A stretch of 64,000 nt of DNA from positions 62,001 through 126,000 of the forward strand of contig CBDANN010000005.1 of assembly GCA_965197635.1 (NCBI GenBank). The letters are read 5' to 3'. Made by a program: the position numbers and the translations under genes. This document shows, piece by piece, positions 34,034 to 43,749 of this stretch (position 1 is the stretch's first letter; the number at the start of each line of letters is the position of its first letter). This stretch comes from Bin87 sp965197635 (GTDB lineage: Bacteria; Chloroflexota; Dehalococcoidia; Lucifugimonadales; UBA3495). A model generated the notes under the pieces. It had not been told where the DNA came from and searched no databases. It saw only the letters and a program-made list of their open reading frames with translations.

Positions 34034-35034
34034 GCCGGGTATGTCGATGTCCCTGTTGCTGTCCCTAGCTTTTGACACGAGGTCGTATGCGTAGAGAGGC
34101 TTGGTGTCGACGTTACTGACCCACATGGTGGCGCCATCCGACCAGATGTGATGGGGGTCTTGGTCACCTGCGCCGAACATATCGAAGTTTTGGGTCGGCA
34201 GATACTCTCCGCTATCCATGTCGTAGGCTTTCACTATTCTGTCGTTGGCGTCCACAACCCACATGGTGGTTCCATCCGACCAGATACTGAACGGGAAATA
34301 ATTCTTGGACAGCGGCAGGGAGTTGTCGAAGTCCTGCTCGGGCTGCCAGGCGAAGTCGGCGTCCGTTCCACGGTTGACGGAGATGGTGTAGTCCTGGGTG
34401 TCCGTCCCGTTCTGGGCGGTGACGGTGATGGTGAGCGCGTTTCGGCCCTCGGACAGCTCCATCTGATGGCCGTCCTCGGTGTCGTCGGCGTCGGCGACGC
34501 TGTAGGAGACGGTGGCGAAGTTGTTTATGGGTTCCGGCTCGATGGTCACCTGCTCGGTGTCGTGGACGATGCCGTGCTGGTAGTCGTAGTAGTCTTTCCG
34601 GAAGGCCGTTACGCCCCTGCCGCCGATGCTCAGGTTGCGCAGCTCGTCGTTTTCGCTCTGGGGCATGTTGTAGGAGTAGACCTTGCTGTGGGTCTCGTCT
34701 ATGACCCACATGGTCTCTCCGTCGGACCAGATGCCTGACTGTCCGGTGTTGCCGGCGGCCCTCGGCGTCTTGAAGTCCTTGCTCGGGTCCCGCTGCCGCG
34801 TGTCGATGTTGTAGGCTTGGATGTACTGGTTTGTCCCGACGTTCGACATCCACATGGTCTCGCCGTCGGACCAGATCCCCGAGGTGGAGCCGGTGATACC
34901 GGGTTCTATGTCCCGGCTCGGCAGGTGGGTGCCGTCCGACAGGTTGAAGGCGCTTATCTTTTGTGGAGTGCTCACTCCCGCGATCCACATGATGGCGCCG
35001 TCGGACCAGATTGTTCTGGTCAGGGTGTTTATGG
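34034..35034 (-). pseudogene. Surface protein segment between IS701 and the 35040 frameshift
   Basis: It reads MWIAGVSTPQKISAFNLSDG, repeats (GIWSDGETMWMSNVGTNQYI, GIWSDGETMWVIDETHSKVY), a cadherin-like domain (LRNLSIGGRGVTAFRKD ... YTISVNRGTDADFAW), and further repeats up to ARDSNRDIDIPG at the IS701 target. Upstream the frame is lost near 35040, where the sequence otherwise continues GTPINTLTRTIWSDGAIMWI in another frame. Confidence 0.72.
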
Positions 35035-36090
35035 GTGTTCCTGGTCCTCGTATTCCAGTGTGATGTCCTTGTCGGAGTCGCGGGCCTTGGTGGACAGGTT
35101 ATAGGCGAGGAGGCTCTGGCCGCCCAACTGCATTACCCACATGGTGGCGCCGTCGGACGAGATGCCGCTCGGATTATCGTTGTCGGCGTCCAGGGTTTCG
35201 AAATCCTCGGTGGGCTTCCTGGTCTTGTCCGCCATGTCGAATGCGTAGATCTTGGCATCGTCTTTGTCCACCACCCACAGGGTGTCGCCGTAGGCCCACA
35301 GGTCGGACATACTGTTGAAGCCGGTGGTGCCGGCGGTTCGGATGTTGTCGAAGTCGTCGGCCGCTTTCCAGCCGTAGTCGGCGTCGGTGCCGCGGTTGAT
35401 GAAGAGCGTGTAGGCCTCGGTGGACAGGTCCTCGGCCACACCGGAGACCAATATCTCGTTTGAGCCCACGGTGAGGTTGATCTGCAGGCCGTCGAGTTCC
35501 GGGTCGGCGTCGGTGAGGCTTCCCAATCTGGTCTGTGCCGCCCAGGTCGCCAGCACGTCGGTTGTGGTGGCGTCCAGGGTGATCTGGTTGGCGGAGTGGT
35601 CCACGCCGTGGTGGTAGATTCTCCCGTTGGGGTCGAACCGGGCGACGGCGACACCGTCCACGGTTATGGAGGTGAGGGTGCTGTCGGTCCGGGCTGCCGC
35701 TGCGGTGGATGCGGTGAGCACGGCGGCGGCTCCGCCGCCCCTGGGGCTGACGGCCCGCAGTTGGAATGTGTACTCGGTGTCGCCGGTCAGGGAAGCGACC
35801 CGGTATTCAGTCGTGTCCGAGTCGCTGTCCCGGATGTCCTTCCAGTCGGGGTCCCATGTGCCGCCGCCGTCGGCGCTCACCCGGTGCTGGTATTTCGTGA
35901 TCGTGGGCGAGCCCGCATCCCACTCCAGAGTGATGGAATCGTAGCCCAGGAGAGTGGCGGTCAGGTTCTGCGGGGCTGCTGGCGACGGCATGTTGAAGGA
36001 CAGAATCCGGTTGTTCTCATGGTCCAGCGTCCACATCGTGGCCCCGTCGGAGGTGATTCCCGATATTACTCGCGGATGAGTCCAGCGGGT
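35035..36090 (-). pseudogene. Surface protein segment: Fn3, cadherin-like domain and repeats
   Basis: It reads ISGITSDGATMWTLDHENNR, an Fn3 domain (SPAAPQNLTATLLGYDSITL, GDTEYTFQLRAVSPRGG), a cadherin-like domain (LTSITVDGVAVARFDPNGR ... AYTLFINRGTDADYGW), two repeats (DLWAYGDTLWVVDKDDAKIY), and ends KDITLEYEDQ before the frame is lost at about 35040. The upstream boundary at about 36090 is also a frameshift. Confidence 0.72.
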
Positions 36091-36136
36091 CGACCGTCCG
36101 GAAAGTAACTTCCGGTTACGCCGGAGCCGTCGCTCA

Positions 36137-38038
36137 TCAAGTAGGCGAACAGCTTGCTGCTCTGTGCGTCGGAGACCCACATGGTCTCGCCGTTGGACCA
36201 GATGGCATAGGGGTGGTGTTGTCGCTTGCCAGCGAGAATATCTCCTTGCTGGCGTCACGGGTTCTGGTCTCCATGCTGTAGGCGTATATCTCGGCGTCAG
36301 CCAGGTCTGCCACCCACATGGTCTCGCCGTCCGACCAGATGCCTGTCGGGCCGGTGTTGGATGCGGCCGCCAGCGTGTCCGACGTGAAGTCCTTGGTGGA
36401 GTCCCGGGCCCCGGTGTCCAGGTCGTAGGCGTGTATGGAATCATCGGTATTGTCGGACAGCCACAGTGTCGTGTCGTCCGACCACATACCCCAAGGGCTG
36501 GTGGTTTCGTCCTGTTGGCGGTCACCGAGGGTGAAGTCATGTTCGGGAGTGCGTTCTTTGGTGCTGACGCTGTAGGCGTAGAGCGTCGCGTCGGCTGAAT
36601 TAACCGTCCACAGGGTCGTTCCGTCGGTCCAGATGCCGTAGGAATGCGGTGTGTCGTCGCGGATGCTCGTGCCTTGGTCGGCGATGCTGTAGATGTCGTC
36701 AACCGCCTTCCAGGCGTAGTCGGCGTTCGATCCCCTGTTCAGCGTCAGGGTGTAGGTTTCGGTGCTGTCGTCTGCGGCGGTGACCGTGATGGTCACGTCG
36801 TTGGTCCCCGTGTCGAGGTCGACTTGGAAACCGTCAGCGGCGTCGTCCGCGTCGGCGCCGCTGATGGAGACGCTGGCGAAATTGTTCCTGGGTACTGCCT
36901 CGATGGTGACCTGGCTGGTGGTGTGCGGGAGCGCCTGCATGTAGGAGGCGCTGTCGGAGGGCAGGCTTCGGATGGCCTCCCCGTCCATGGTCAGGCGGCG
37001 CAGTGAGGTGTCGTCGGATTCCGGCAGGTTGTAGGAGAACAGTTTTGGGCCTTGAAGGTCCGATGTCCAGATGATGGTTCCGTCGCCTAAGATGGCGAGT
37101 TCGTTATCGTCTAGGTCATCTATGTCCTTGTCGGCATCATGTTCTCTGGTCACCATGTCGTAGGCGTATATTTTGGTATCCGCGCTGTCCATAATCCACA
37201 TGGTCGTGCCGTCGGACCATAGGTCAAATGGGCTGGTGTTGGCGGCGTCTCTGTCGTTGAACTCCTGGTCGGTATCAGGCCTGCCGGTAGCCAGGTTGTA
37301 TGCGTACACTTTGTTGTTACGCGCGCTGGCGACCCACATGGTCGTGCCGTCGGACCAGATGGCCGAGATGTGATTGTGGCCGTGTGAGTAGCTTAAGATG
37401 TCCCTGCTGGGTGTGCGCTGCTTGGTTTCCATGTTGAAGGCGTATAACGCATTGTTGATGAAGTGCGCTATCCAGATTGTCTCGCCGTCGGACCAGAAGT
37501 CGGTGAAAAGGTAGCTATTACTCACGGTGATCTCGGATCTGCTCCATTCCTTGTCCCGGTCGCGCGCCATTGTGATCGCGTCATAGGCATAAATCTTCCA
37601 ATCGGTTGCATCGCCAACCCACATGGTGGTTCCGTTGGACCAGATGCCGGCCGGAGAATCGTTACCAGCCGCATCCAGGGTGTTGAAGTCGGCGGCGGCG
37701 TTCCATTCGTAGTCGGCGGTGGAACCCCGGTCGATGTGGACGGTGTAGGTCTTGTCGGTGCTGCCGTCCTCCGCGGTTACGGTGATCTCGACCTCGTTAT
37801 CATCGCCGGCATCAAGGTCCACCTGGTGACCGGCGGTGTTGGTATCGGCGTCGGTGCTGGGGTCCGTGACCGCCCATGAGGCCGCGCTGTGTTCTGCGGT
37901 TGCGGCCACCGTCACTTGGGCGTCGGTCACTCCGAACCGGTAGGTGGTTCGTCTGGCGCTGAAATCGGGGATGGCGGTGCCGTCGATGGTTATGGACGTC
38001 AGGTTGGCGTTGGTGGAGGCGTCCTGCCGGGTCTCCTC
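36137..38038 (-). pseudogene. Surface protein segment: two cadherin-like domains and nine repeats
   Basis: Open from the TAG at 38039 (EETRQDASTNANLTSITIDG) through a first cadherin-like domain ending YTVHIDRGSTADYEW, five propeller-like repeats, a second cadherin-like domain (LRRLTMDGEAIRSLPSDS ... YTLTLNRGSNADYAW) and four more repeats to KEIFSLASDNTTP, where the frame shifts near 36215. This is the longest intact stretch (about 600 codons). Repeats alternate between KIYAYD and LYAYNM endings. Confidence 0.75.
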
Positions 38039-38041
38039 CTA

Positions 38042-38550
38042 GCCGGTTGGCGCTGGCTGCTCGTCCTCTTTTGGCGCGGTCTCCTCTTTTTCTTCCGGGG
38101 TTGGTTCCGGGGTTGGGGTCGGCGTCGGCGTTGGGGTCGGCGTTGGCTCCGGGTCTGCCGCCAGGGTCGTGACGTTCACGAAGTTGGAACGCGCTGATTG
38201 CCCGTCCTTCGAGGCGCGGATGCGGAACGCGTACCTGGTGCTCTTCTTCAGGTCTACGACCGTGTGGGAGCTGGCTCCGCGTCGATGCTCACCCAGGTGA
38301 ATTGGCCCGGCGCCTGCTCGACTATGTCGCGGATGCCGACGTGTTGCTCCGCGCCCGATGTGCCGGGAGGCGTCCAGCTGAGTGAGACGGTGGTGCTCGT
38401 CCGGCCGGTGGACGTGAGGTTTGACGGGGCCTCCAGCGTCGACTGGGCCAGGGCCGTTCCGTCGGATGGCGCCGGCAGGGCAATGGCGATGATGGTGACG
38501 AGCACCGGCAGAACGGCCGCCAGACCGCATATCTTCCAGATGTTTATCAA
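38042..38550 (-). pseudogene. Surface protein N-terminus: signal peptide, Fn3, PT-rich linker
   Basis: A TTG at 38548-38550 starts an export signal (basic KICG, then LAAVLPVLVTIIAIALPA and an ALAQS-like cleavage site). An Fn3 domain begins EAPSNLTSTGRTSTTVSLSW. Near 38270 a frameshift moves the rest of Fn3 (TRYAFRIRASKDGQSARSNF) to another frame, followed by a TPTPTPTPTPTPEPTP linker and acidic EEKEETAPKEDEQPAPTG, then an in-frame TAG at 38039-38041. Weak ribosome site. Confidence 0.7.
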
Positions 38551-38587
38551 GGGACTGTCTCTTTGAGTGGTGAAGGTCTATTTTACC

Positions 38588-38621
38588 TCACGGCCTGTAG
38601 GTCTGCACGGCCTGTAGGTCT
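38588..38621. repeat. 17-bp direct tandem repeat
   Basis: ACGGCCTGTAGGTCTGC occurs twice in tandem between the surface-protein gene and the next reverse-strand gene. No further meaning can be assigned. Confidence 0.5.
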
Positions 38622-38772
38622 GCCGGTCTTGAACGAAGGTCTATCCTGGCGAGTTCGGAGCGAGCCCCTCAAGCCGTGGGAGAAGAAGCCGTGGTGCAGG
38701 TGTATCTCCGCGTGGGCGGTCCGACGGACTCGGTGGTATATGGACCGCTGCGAGTTACCCGGCCGAGGAATC

Positions 38773-40354
38773 TCATTGTGGAGGCGAGTGAGGTGGGAGC
38801 CAGACATTGTAGTGGTGGTGGGCGTTGCGACCCGCCTGTTGGCGTTTCCACTCTGGATGTAAAACGATCCGGATGTCGGTTCGTATATCCGGAACCCGTG
38901 TGGACGCCGTGTTGGCAATTTCGTTCAGTTTGGGTTCCAGACTGGTCCTGTGGTGAGAGTCTATCACCACCATGATGACAATGGGGTCTCCGAGGACGAA
39001 CCCGGCGGCCCTGCCTCCAGACATGGCTACTCGTAACGGGAGCCGCCCTTTCGCGCCTCCAACGCCTCCCGGTGGGCTGCGACATGGCTACTCGTAACGG
39101 GAGCCGCCGCTCGAGGGTGTTCAGTGCCCGAACGTAATGCGTTAACCACGCGAGCTCTGATTCGCGCAACACTGGTGCAGGGCGGCGCACACCATCGTCA
39201 GGGATTACCACGAGATGTCCCGCGGCCGGGTTGTGGTCCTGCGGGATAGGGTTGGCCGCCACTCTACGCTCGTCGAGTTTCAGGAACCGGTTGGCAGGGT
39301 CGTGGTTCACGGCATCCTGGATAGTTCTTCGTTTGGCGTTGGTCGTCCGCTGTACTTGCGCGATTATGTCCTGCATGTCGGCCGGCCCGTGCTGCATCAG
39401 AAAAGCGTATATGAGGTCTCCGGTCCTGCCGCGCCGGCCAAGCATGTCCTGGGGCTCCAGCGACGTGTCCCATAGCTTCAGCCCGAAGGTTGAAAGTCCC
39501 TGCCAGGAGATTTCATCGGATTAGTACGCTGCTGCGCGGACGGCCTCGCTAATGTTGTAGTGAGGAGGCAGGAAGCGCCCTACCAGGCGTCGTATCTCCT
39601 CAGCGAGGTACGCCGTTGTATGTGGCCGATGGTCCCGGTTCAATATGCGCAGCATCGTGTTGGCGACGAGTTTTCTGACGCTGATGTGCTTACCCCAGGG
39701 TTGGTCCGGGTGGTAGAACCCGTGCTCGCTTGGGAGAATATCCGCCACGCGATAGATGAAGAGAGGGAGGTCCAGTTGCGGCCAGTTGTTCAGGAGGTCT
39801 CTCCGGTGGCCAATGGACTGAATGATACGCGCTGCACTTTGCGGTTCGTGTGATCGTGCCATATGGGCGGCGACGTCGGCGATCATAGAGTCAATCCCAT
39901 GGCTCCGGGGGACCACGGGAGGCGAAGAGACGTAACCGGCCGCGCGGATAACCGGCAATGATCGCTGTGTCGCCGCACCCAACCTGATAAAGGCTCCCAG
40001 CGTGGCCTCCGAGTAGAGTGTTGGTCGGCGATGATGAAGATTGACGATGGCGGCGCGACCCATGATGCTGTTGGCACGCTGCACAGTCTCGGCCAGGGGG
40101 TTCCCGTATTGTTGGTCTGTTTGCGAGAGGGCGTCGATGATGCGGGCCAAGCGAGTTCGTACGGCGTTCGACGGTATGGTATGAACCGCGGCAATCGATC
40201 TGTCAGACATGGGCTTGTTGTCCTGGTCGCCTAGCTTGGCGTCGAGTAGGTCCGCCCACTGGACGTTGGTCCGCACCTGAGCGATGACGTTCCGGGCGTC
40301 TGTGAATAGCCTGGGGGCAACGATGGTATCGGATGTCCCCGATGTGTTTTGCAT
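38773..40354 (-). pseudogene. Broken gene: HTH-like repeated-helix protein, in-frame stop and 61-bp duplication
   Basis: Starts at ATG 40354 (MQNTSGTSDTIVAPRLFTDA; RBS GGGAGATC). The first 278 codons end at TAA 39521, but the same frame goes on (SDEISWQGLSTFGLKLWDTS, GDLIYAFLMQHGPADMQDII) to about 39100. There a 61-bp direct duplication (28-bp repeats at 39020-39047 and 39081-39108) shifts the frame; removing one copy restores VAMSGGRAAGFVLGDPIVIM and the end at 38773. The ancestral protein would be about 500 residues with helix-turn-helix-like segments (RTIQDAVNHDPANRFLKLD). Function unknown. Confidence 0.6.
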
Positions 40355-40388
40355 GGTGATCTCCCATATGTAAGCCGTGGTAACTGCC

Positions 40389-40412
40389 AAAAAAGCCGTC
40401 CATGCGGACGGC
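40389..40412 (-). terminator. Rho-independent terminator on the reverse strand
   Basis: On the minus strand: GCCGTCC, loop GCAT, GGACGGC, then TTTTTT. It lies upstream of the gene starting at 40354, so it ends transcription arriving from further upstream and insulates that gene. Confidence 0.75.
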
Positions 40413-40843
40413 CTCCCCCTTTATTCGCGGTATATTTCTTCCAGTGTGCCGGAACCGATGCGCCGTTCTCATCGGCTGTTTGGGCGGCGAATGCCGTAGT
40501 CTTCGCGCCGCCGACGTGCTGTGATGCCCTGTAGTCTTATGCGGCGAACCTCGCCTGATGCGGCACTGAAACATGTGGTTTGGTCGCGTCCTTATCGACC
40601 AGAGGCAACTGAGTTCAGAAGGTTTCGCGCGGCGGCCTGGGTCTGTGGATGGTAGGCACGCGCAGTTTGGGAAATCGCGTTTGTCTGTGCTGGTTGCAGG
40701 AGGCGCACCGTATGAGGGCGTACTCAAACGAGCCTTGATTCACCGTATGCGGTGATTCTGCTTCCAGCACTGCGCTCACTGACGCGTTGGTTACGGCACT
40801 TACATCTTGCTGCCACATTAGTCGTTATGCGCCATTAGGGTGC
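40413..40843. other. Intergenic region with no supported gene
   Basis: 430 bases between terminator and the next promoter. Open frames here have unlikely composition. A short hairpin TCACCGTATGCGGTGA is at about 40738-40753. I see nothing else. Confidence 0.3.
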
Positions 40844-40874
40844 TTGACATGAGCGCGTAGAGTGTGCCTACAAT
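40844..40874 (+). promoter_or_regulatory. Sigma-70-like promoter before coiled-coil gene
   Basis: TTGACA at 40844-40849 and TACAAT at 40869-40874 (spacing 19; CCTACA at 40867 would give 17). It lies about 110 bases before the coiled-coil gene, the only good consensus promoter in this region. Confidence 0.45.
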
Positions 40875-40984
40875 GGCGCCATGAAAAGCGCATGTGCGGT
40901 TTTCGAATCAGTGAATGGAAGGGTGTGGCTCACCGTGACGTTGGTCAATACCGCGAGTGCGAGCACGTTTCGGAGGATGATCTG

Positions 40985-41590
40985 ATGGTTGATTTGACAT
41001 CGTCATTGGAGACGCTGGAGACGGAACTGCTGGAATTGAAGAGGCAGGCGAAAGAGGCAAAGCGCCAGGCGGCCGAAAAGGAACGCCAACTGGGCGAGCA
41101 GCTCCGGATCGTTAGGACGGCCAAGCAAGAAGCCAGTGACTTGGTTCCAAGTTCGAACACGCCTAGCGGCTCAGGAACGCCGCGCCGTGCGGTGCCAACT
41201 AGAATCACTGACCCATCAGATGAAGACTATGGCTTCTTGTGGGCAGCGCAGGACCCGGAAAACGGGGAGCCGATTTACGATGTCCGCGTCGTGTCGGGAT
41301 ACAACTCGCACCGGGAGCGGGCACACGCCGCGGCCACAGTCTATGGCCATCAACTCCGCGAGCGTTCGCTCGCCGAGGCCATTTTTGCGAGCGGGGAAAC
41401 CGGCGCCGTCGACGCGTCATCAGCGAGGTCATCGCTGGGCAGCATCGTCAGATACGGAAGCGAATGGACGCGCTTAAACGGCTGGCTGTATTATTCGGGT
41501 GAGCTTGCGTGCGATGCGGACATGGTGTGCCTGTTATTGGGCGAAACGGCCGAGGGAGCGTACCTGGGCAATGAGGGTGATGGGGTCTAG
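40985..41590 (+). CDS. Coiled-coil hypothetical protein
   Basis: 201 residues from ATG 40985, with GGAGGA eight bases upstream. Residues about 5-48 form a coiled coil (LETLETELLELKRQAKEAKR, QAAEKERQLGEQLRIVR). The C-terminal 110 residues are globular and hydrophilic (DYGFLWAAQDPENGEPIYDV, RERAHAAATVYGHQLRERSL, YSGELACDADMVCLLLGE). No family recognised. It precedes the split serine recombinase and may belong to the same mobile unit. Confidence 0.55.
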   Translation: MVDLTSSLETLETELLELKRQAKEAKRQAAEKERQLGEQLRIVRTAKQEASDLVPSSNTPSGSGTPRRAVPTRITDPSDEDYGFLWAAQDPENGEPIYDVRVVSGYNSHRERAHAAATVYGHQLRERSLAEAIFASGETGAVDASSARSSLGSIVRYGSEWTRLNGWLYYSGELACDADMVCLLLGETAEGAYLGNEGDGV

Positions 41591-41928
41591 ATTTGAGTGA
41601 AAGTGACGCCAATGAATCGCGGGGTGAATGGGTATGGGTTAGAATAGTTGTGCTAATATAAGCCACATAGGAAAAAAGAGATGGCCGACGCGGGTTTAGG
41701 GAACCGCGACGGCCGGACGTAGAGCCCTCGAGCGAGCGGAGGCCTACAATGGCTACTATAACATACGATTTTTGGGCCGGATCCAGGTTGGAGTTGCCGT
41801 TCGGCGTGCTGTGCGTCGGACCCACGGCCCGTTCGGATCCTTAGACGATTGCCGCGACGTGCCAGCCGCATGGCTGGTGGCATCGCGGCTTTTCTTTTGG
41901 AACTGGAACATACCTGAGAGGGACAACG
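41591..41928. other. Leader region of the split recombinase
   Basis: 338 bases with no gene. Two AT-rich -10-like boxes (TACAAT about 41744, TATAAC about 41756) are followed by a strong terminator hairpin at 41851-41898, 31 bases before the recombinase start. This suggests a small RNA or an attenuated leader. Confidence 0.4.
41851..41898 (+). terminator. Strong hairpin terminator before recombinase gene
   Basis: Stem GCCGCGACGTGCCAGCC (41851-41867), loop GCAT, GGCTGGTGGCATCGCGGC (41872-41889), then TTTTCTTTT. A nearly perfect long stem with T-tract, upstream of rather than after a gene. Confidence 0.8.
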
Positions 41929-42297
41929 ATGAACGAAAAACGGAACAGGGCTGCGCAGTACTTGCGCAGCAGCGCCCACGATGAAGAGGGTGCGGCCAGT
42001 TTGCTTGAGGCGCAGGAACGGTATTGCTTGGAATACGCCGATGAGGCTGGATTCGAGATTGATGCCGAGCACGTGTACCGGGAAGTCGGAAGTGGTTCCG
42101 GGTTGGACAGGCCCGCCCTTCAGGGACTACTGCAAGCTGCCGAAGACGGCCGGATCGAGGCTGTGATTGTGTACAACATGAGCCGGCTGTCTGGCGACCG
42201 GTCCGAGTTGCGAAGCTTGGTCCGAAAGCTGAATCAGGCTGGGGTGGTGGTCCTGAACGCGCACCTGCGCAGAAACGAAACGCGAGGAGGCAAGTGA
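41929..42297 (+). CDS. Serine recombinase catalytic domain, stand-alone
   Basis: 122 residues; resolvase/invertase N-terminal catalytic domain. AAQYLRSSAHDEEGAASLLE has the Y-x-R-x-S core with the probable nucleophile Ser15; EVGSGSGLDRPALQGLLQAA and AVIVYNMSRLSGDRSELRSL are the following conserved blocks (R-P and the RLSR-like helix). It ends at about residue 120 in LNAHLRRNETRGGK without the recombinase and zinc-ribbon domains, which occur as a separate gene at 42785. RBS GAGAGGGACAACG. The next gene starts one base after its stop. Confidence 0.8.
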   Translation: MNEKRNRAAQYLRSSAHDEEGAASLLEAQERYCLEYADEAGFEIDAEHVYREVGSGSGLDRPALQGLLQAAEDGRIEAVIVYNMSRLSGDRSELRSLVRKLNQAGVVVLNAHLRRNETRGGK

Positions 42298-42298
42298 G

Positions 42299-42691
42299 AT
42301 GGTGATCAGAGCGGGCGCCGCCATGCGGGCCGACGAGTGGGGAGGGGGGCCGCGGGCGAGTGCCCACCCAGCCGCGGCCCCGGAACCGGACGAGCGGAAA
42401 CTCGGCACGGTTGTTTGCAAGCATACGAAACAAGGGGGTGATTGGCAAATTGGATCGGAAGAGGCCCTGGACCCATCGCCGGGCCAGCGTGTACCTGGTC
42501 CACAAAGCGTGGCCGTTGAGGGCTGGATTGCCGGCGTGCCTGTGGTCGGCGGTGTGGCCGACAGCGGTTGGCTGGATTGCCCGGGCGGCCGGTTGAGGTT
42601 AGTGGTGACGTTCAAGGACTGTGCTGACCAAAGGGAATGGGTCCGTGCCAGGGCGTACGGCGATGCTTACGCTCGGGAGGTGCTCGGTTAG
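42299..42691 (+). CDS. Hypothetical protein between the two recombinase parts
   Basis: 130 residues starting at ATG 42299, directly after the TGA of the catalytic-domain gene. The N-terminal 40 residues are Ala/Pro/Gly-rich; the C-terminal part (AVEGWIAGVPVVGGVADSGW, RLRLVVTFKDCADQREWVRA) looks like a small beta-alpha domain. Translation would depend on coupling. No family recognised; could be an artefact of GC-rich DNA, but it fits exactly between the two halves. Confidence 0.4.
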   Translation: MVIRAGAAMRADEWGGGPRASAHPAAAPEPDERKLGTVVCKHTKQGGDWQIGSEEALDPSPGQRVPGPQSVAVEGWIAGVPVVGGVADSGWLDCPGGRLRLVVTFKDCADQREWVRARAYGDAYAREVLG

Positions 42692-42784
42692 GGCGGGCGT
42701 ACCCGCTTGGATACGCCGTCGGCAGCGATGACAAACACGCTGCCGGCGGTGTTGCACAGCAACTGTACGAACATGGAGGTTGAG

Positions 42785-43735
42785 ATGGCCGATAAGGAAG
42801 GAGAACGCGGGCCCCAAATCGTGCGCCGGATCTTTGAACTCTACGCCACGGGCATGAGTGTACGCGCGATTCTTGAGCGGATAAACGGGGAAGATCCCGA
42901 GCCGGAAAATGGACGAAATTGGGACAGCTTGGATTCAAGGAAAAAGCGGGTTGCGGCGCCTCGGGAGGACTGGACTGAGATAACTGGCTATACCGAGCCT
43001 CTTGTCTCAAAGGAGCTATGGCAGAAGGCACAGGAACGCTTGGCGGCGGCGCAAGAGCGTTACGGCGGCAGAAACAAGCGTCGACACCTGCTGACAGGTA
43101 TCGCGGTGTGCGGGCGTTGCAGCGGTTGGATCAGCTCAAATGGCGGTGAGGGAAGGCACAGGTATTATCGGTGCAACAGCCGGCACTCGAAGTATGTTCG
43201 AGGGGACGAGGAGAAGGACTGCCGGGCACCGGGTATCCCTCTGGATTGGTTGGACGACCAGGTGTGGTCGTGTGTGAAGGCGATGGTGAGGGACCCAAGT
43301 GGGGTCATCGCGGACTTGGAGTTGAACTTCCGGACCGGCGCCGGGGAAATCGGGACGGAGATCGATCGTCTGAGTGGCGAAGTCACTAAAACGGAGCGGG
43401 AGGAGGTCCGGCTGGTCGGTCTTTACCGCCGCGGCACGATCCGGGTGGAATTGCTCGATGCCGAGATGGAGATGCTGACCGCCAAGTTAAAGGACCTGCG
43501 GCAGCGATTGGCGGCGTTGGAAGAACAACGTGGCAACGAAGAAAACGTGGTCGCTGCGGGTGATCGCATCCGCGACTATTGCGAGAAGGTGTCCGAGGGT
43601 TTGGGGGAACTGGACGCTGATGGGAAGCGGGCGTTGATGTTTCGCCTTGGGATCAAGGTCTCGGCAGTCCAGCGGGACGTGATGGTCACGGCGGAGATCG
43701 ACTCGGGATTTATGGTAAATGCGGACACTACTTGA
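42785..43735 (+). CDS. Serine recombinase DNA-binding part: recombinase, zinc ribbon, coiled coil
   Basis: 316 residues from ATG 42785, with GGAGGTTGAG upstream; an in-frame ATG at 42707 is possible. GPQIVRRIFELYATGMSVRA is the start of the Recombinase (PF07508-type) domain, YTEPLVSKELWQKAQERLAA its end. The zinc ribbon follows as TGIAVCGRCSGWISS ... YYRCNSRHSKYVRGDEEKDC, then a long coiled coil (LKDLRQRLAALEEQRGNEE) as in large serine integrases. No catalytic serine domain is in this gene; it is supplied by 41929-42297. Together they equal one large serine recombinase split in two. Confidence 0.85.
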   Translation: MADKEGERGPQIVRRIFELYATGMSVRAILERINGEDPEPENGRNWDSLDSRKKRVAAPREDWTEITGYTEPLVSKELWQKAQERLAAAQERYGGRNKRRHLLTGIAVCGRCSGWISSNGGEGRHRYYRCNSRHSKYVRGDEEKDCRAPGIPLDWLDDQVWSCVKAMVRDPSGVIADLELNFRTGAGEIGTEIDRLSGEVTKTEREEVRLVGLYRRGTIRVELLDAEMEMLTAKLKDLRQRLAALEEQRGNEENVVAAGDRIRDYCEKVSEGLGELDADGKRALMFRLGIKVSAVQRDVMVTAEIDSGFMVNADTT

Positions 43736-43749
43736 ACCACCTCAACAAA

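Larger units (their letters stand above)
29238..38550 (-). pseudogene. Giant secreted surface protein, fragmented (overall locus)
   Basis: One ancestral gene runs from a TTG start at 38550 to the TAG at 29238. With the IS701 element and MITE removed it is about 7.5 kb (some 2,500 residues). Order: signal peptide, Fn3, PT-rich linker, then alternating cadherin-like beta-sandwich domains and tracts of ~45-residue propeller-like repeats (GIWSDGETMWVAD...KIYAYSMET...), four more Fn3 domains and a unique C-terminal domain. It is broken by frameshifts near 38270, 36215, 36090 and 35040, a TAG at 38039, and two mobile insertions. Likely a former adhesin or cell-surface recognition protein. Segments are listed separately. 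Confidence 0.75.

Noticed and set aside
39020..39108. Two identical 28-bp repeats separated by 33 bp, CRISPR-like spacing
   Set aside because: Only two copies, inside a reading frame, and they are the ends of a 61-bp direct duplication; no cas genes.
40203..40727. 174-codon minus-strand frame
   Set aside because: Overlaps a terminator and the start of a better gene; composition unlike a protein.
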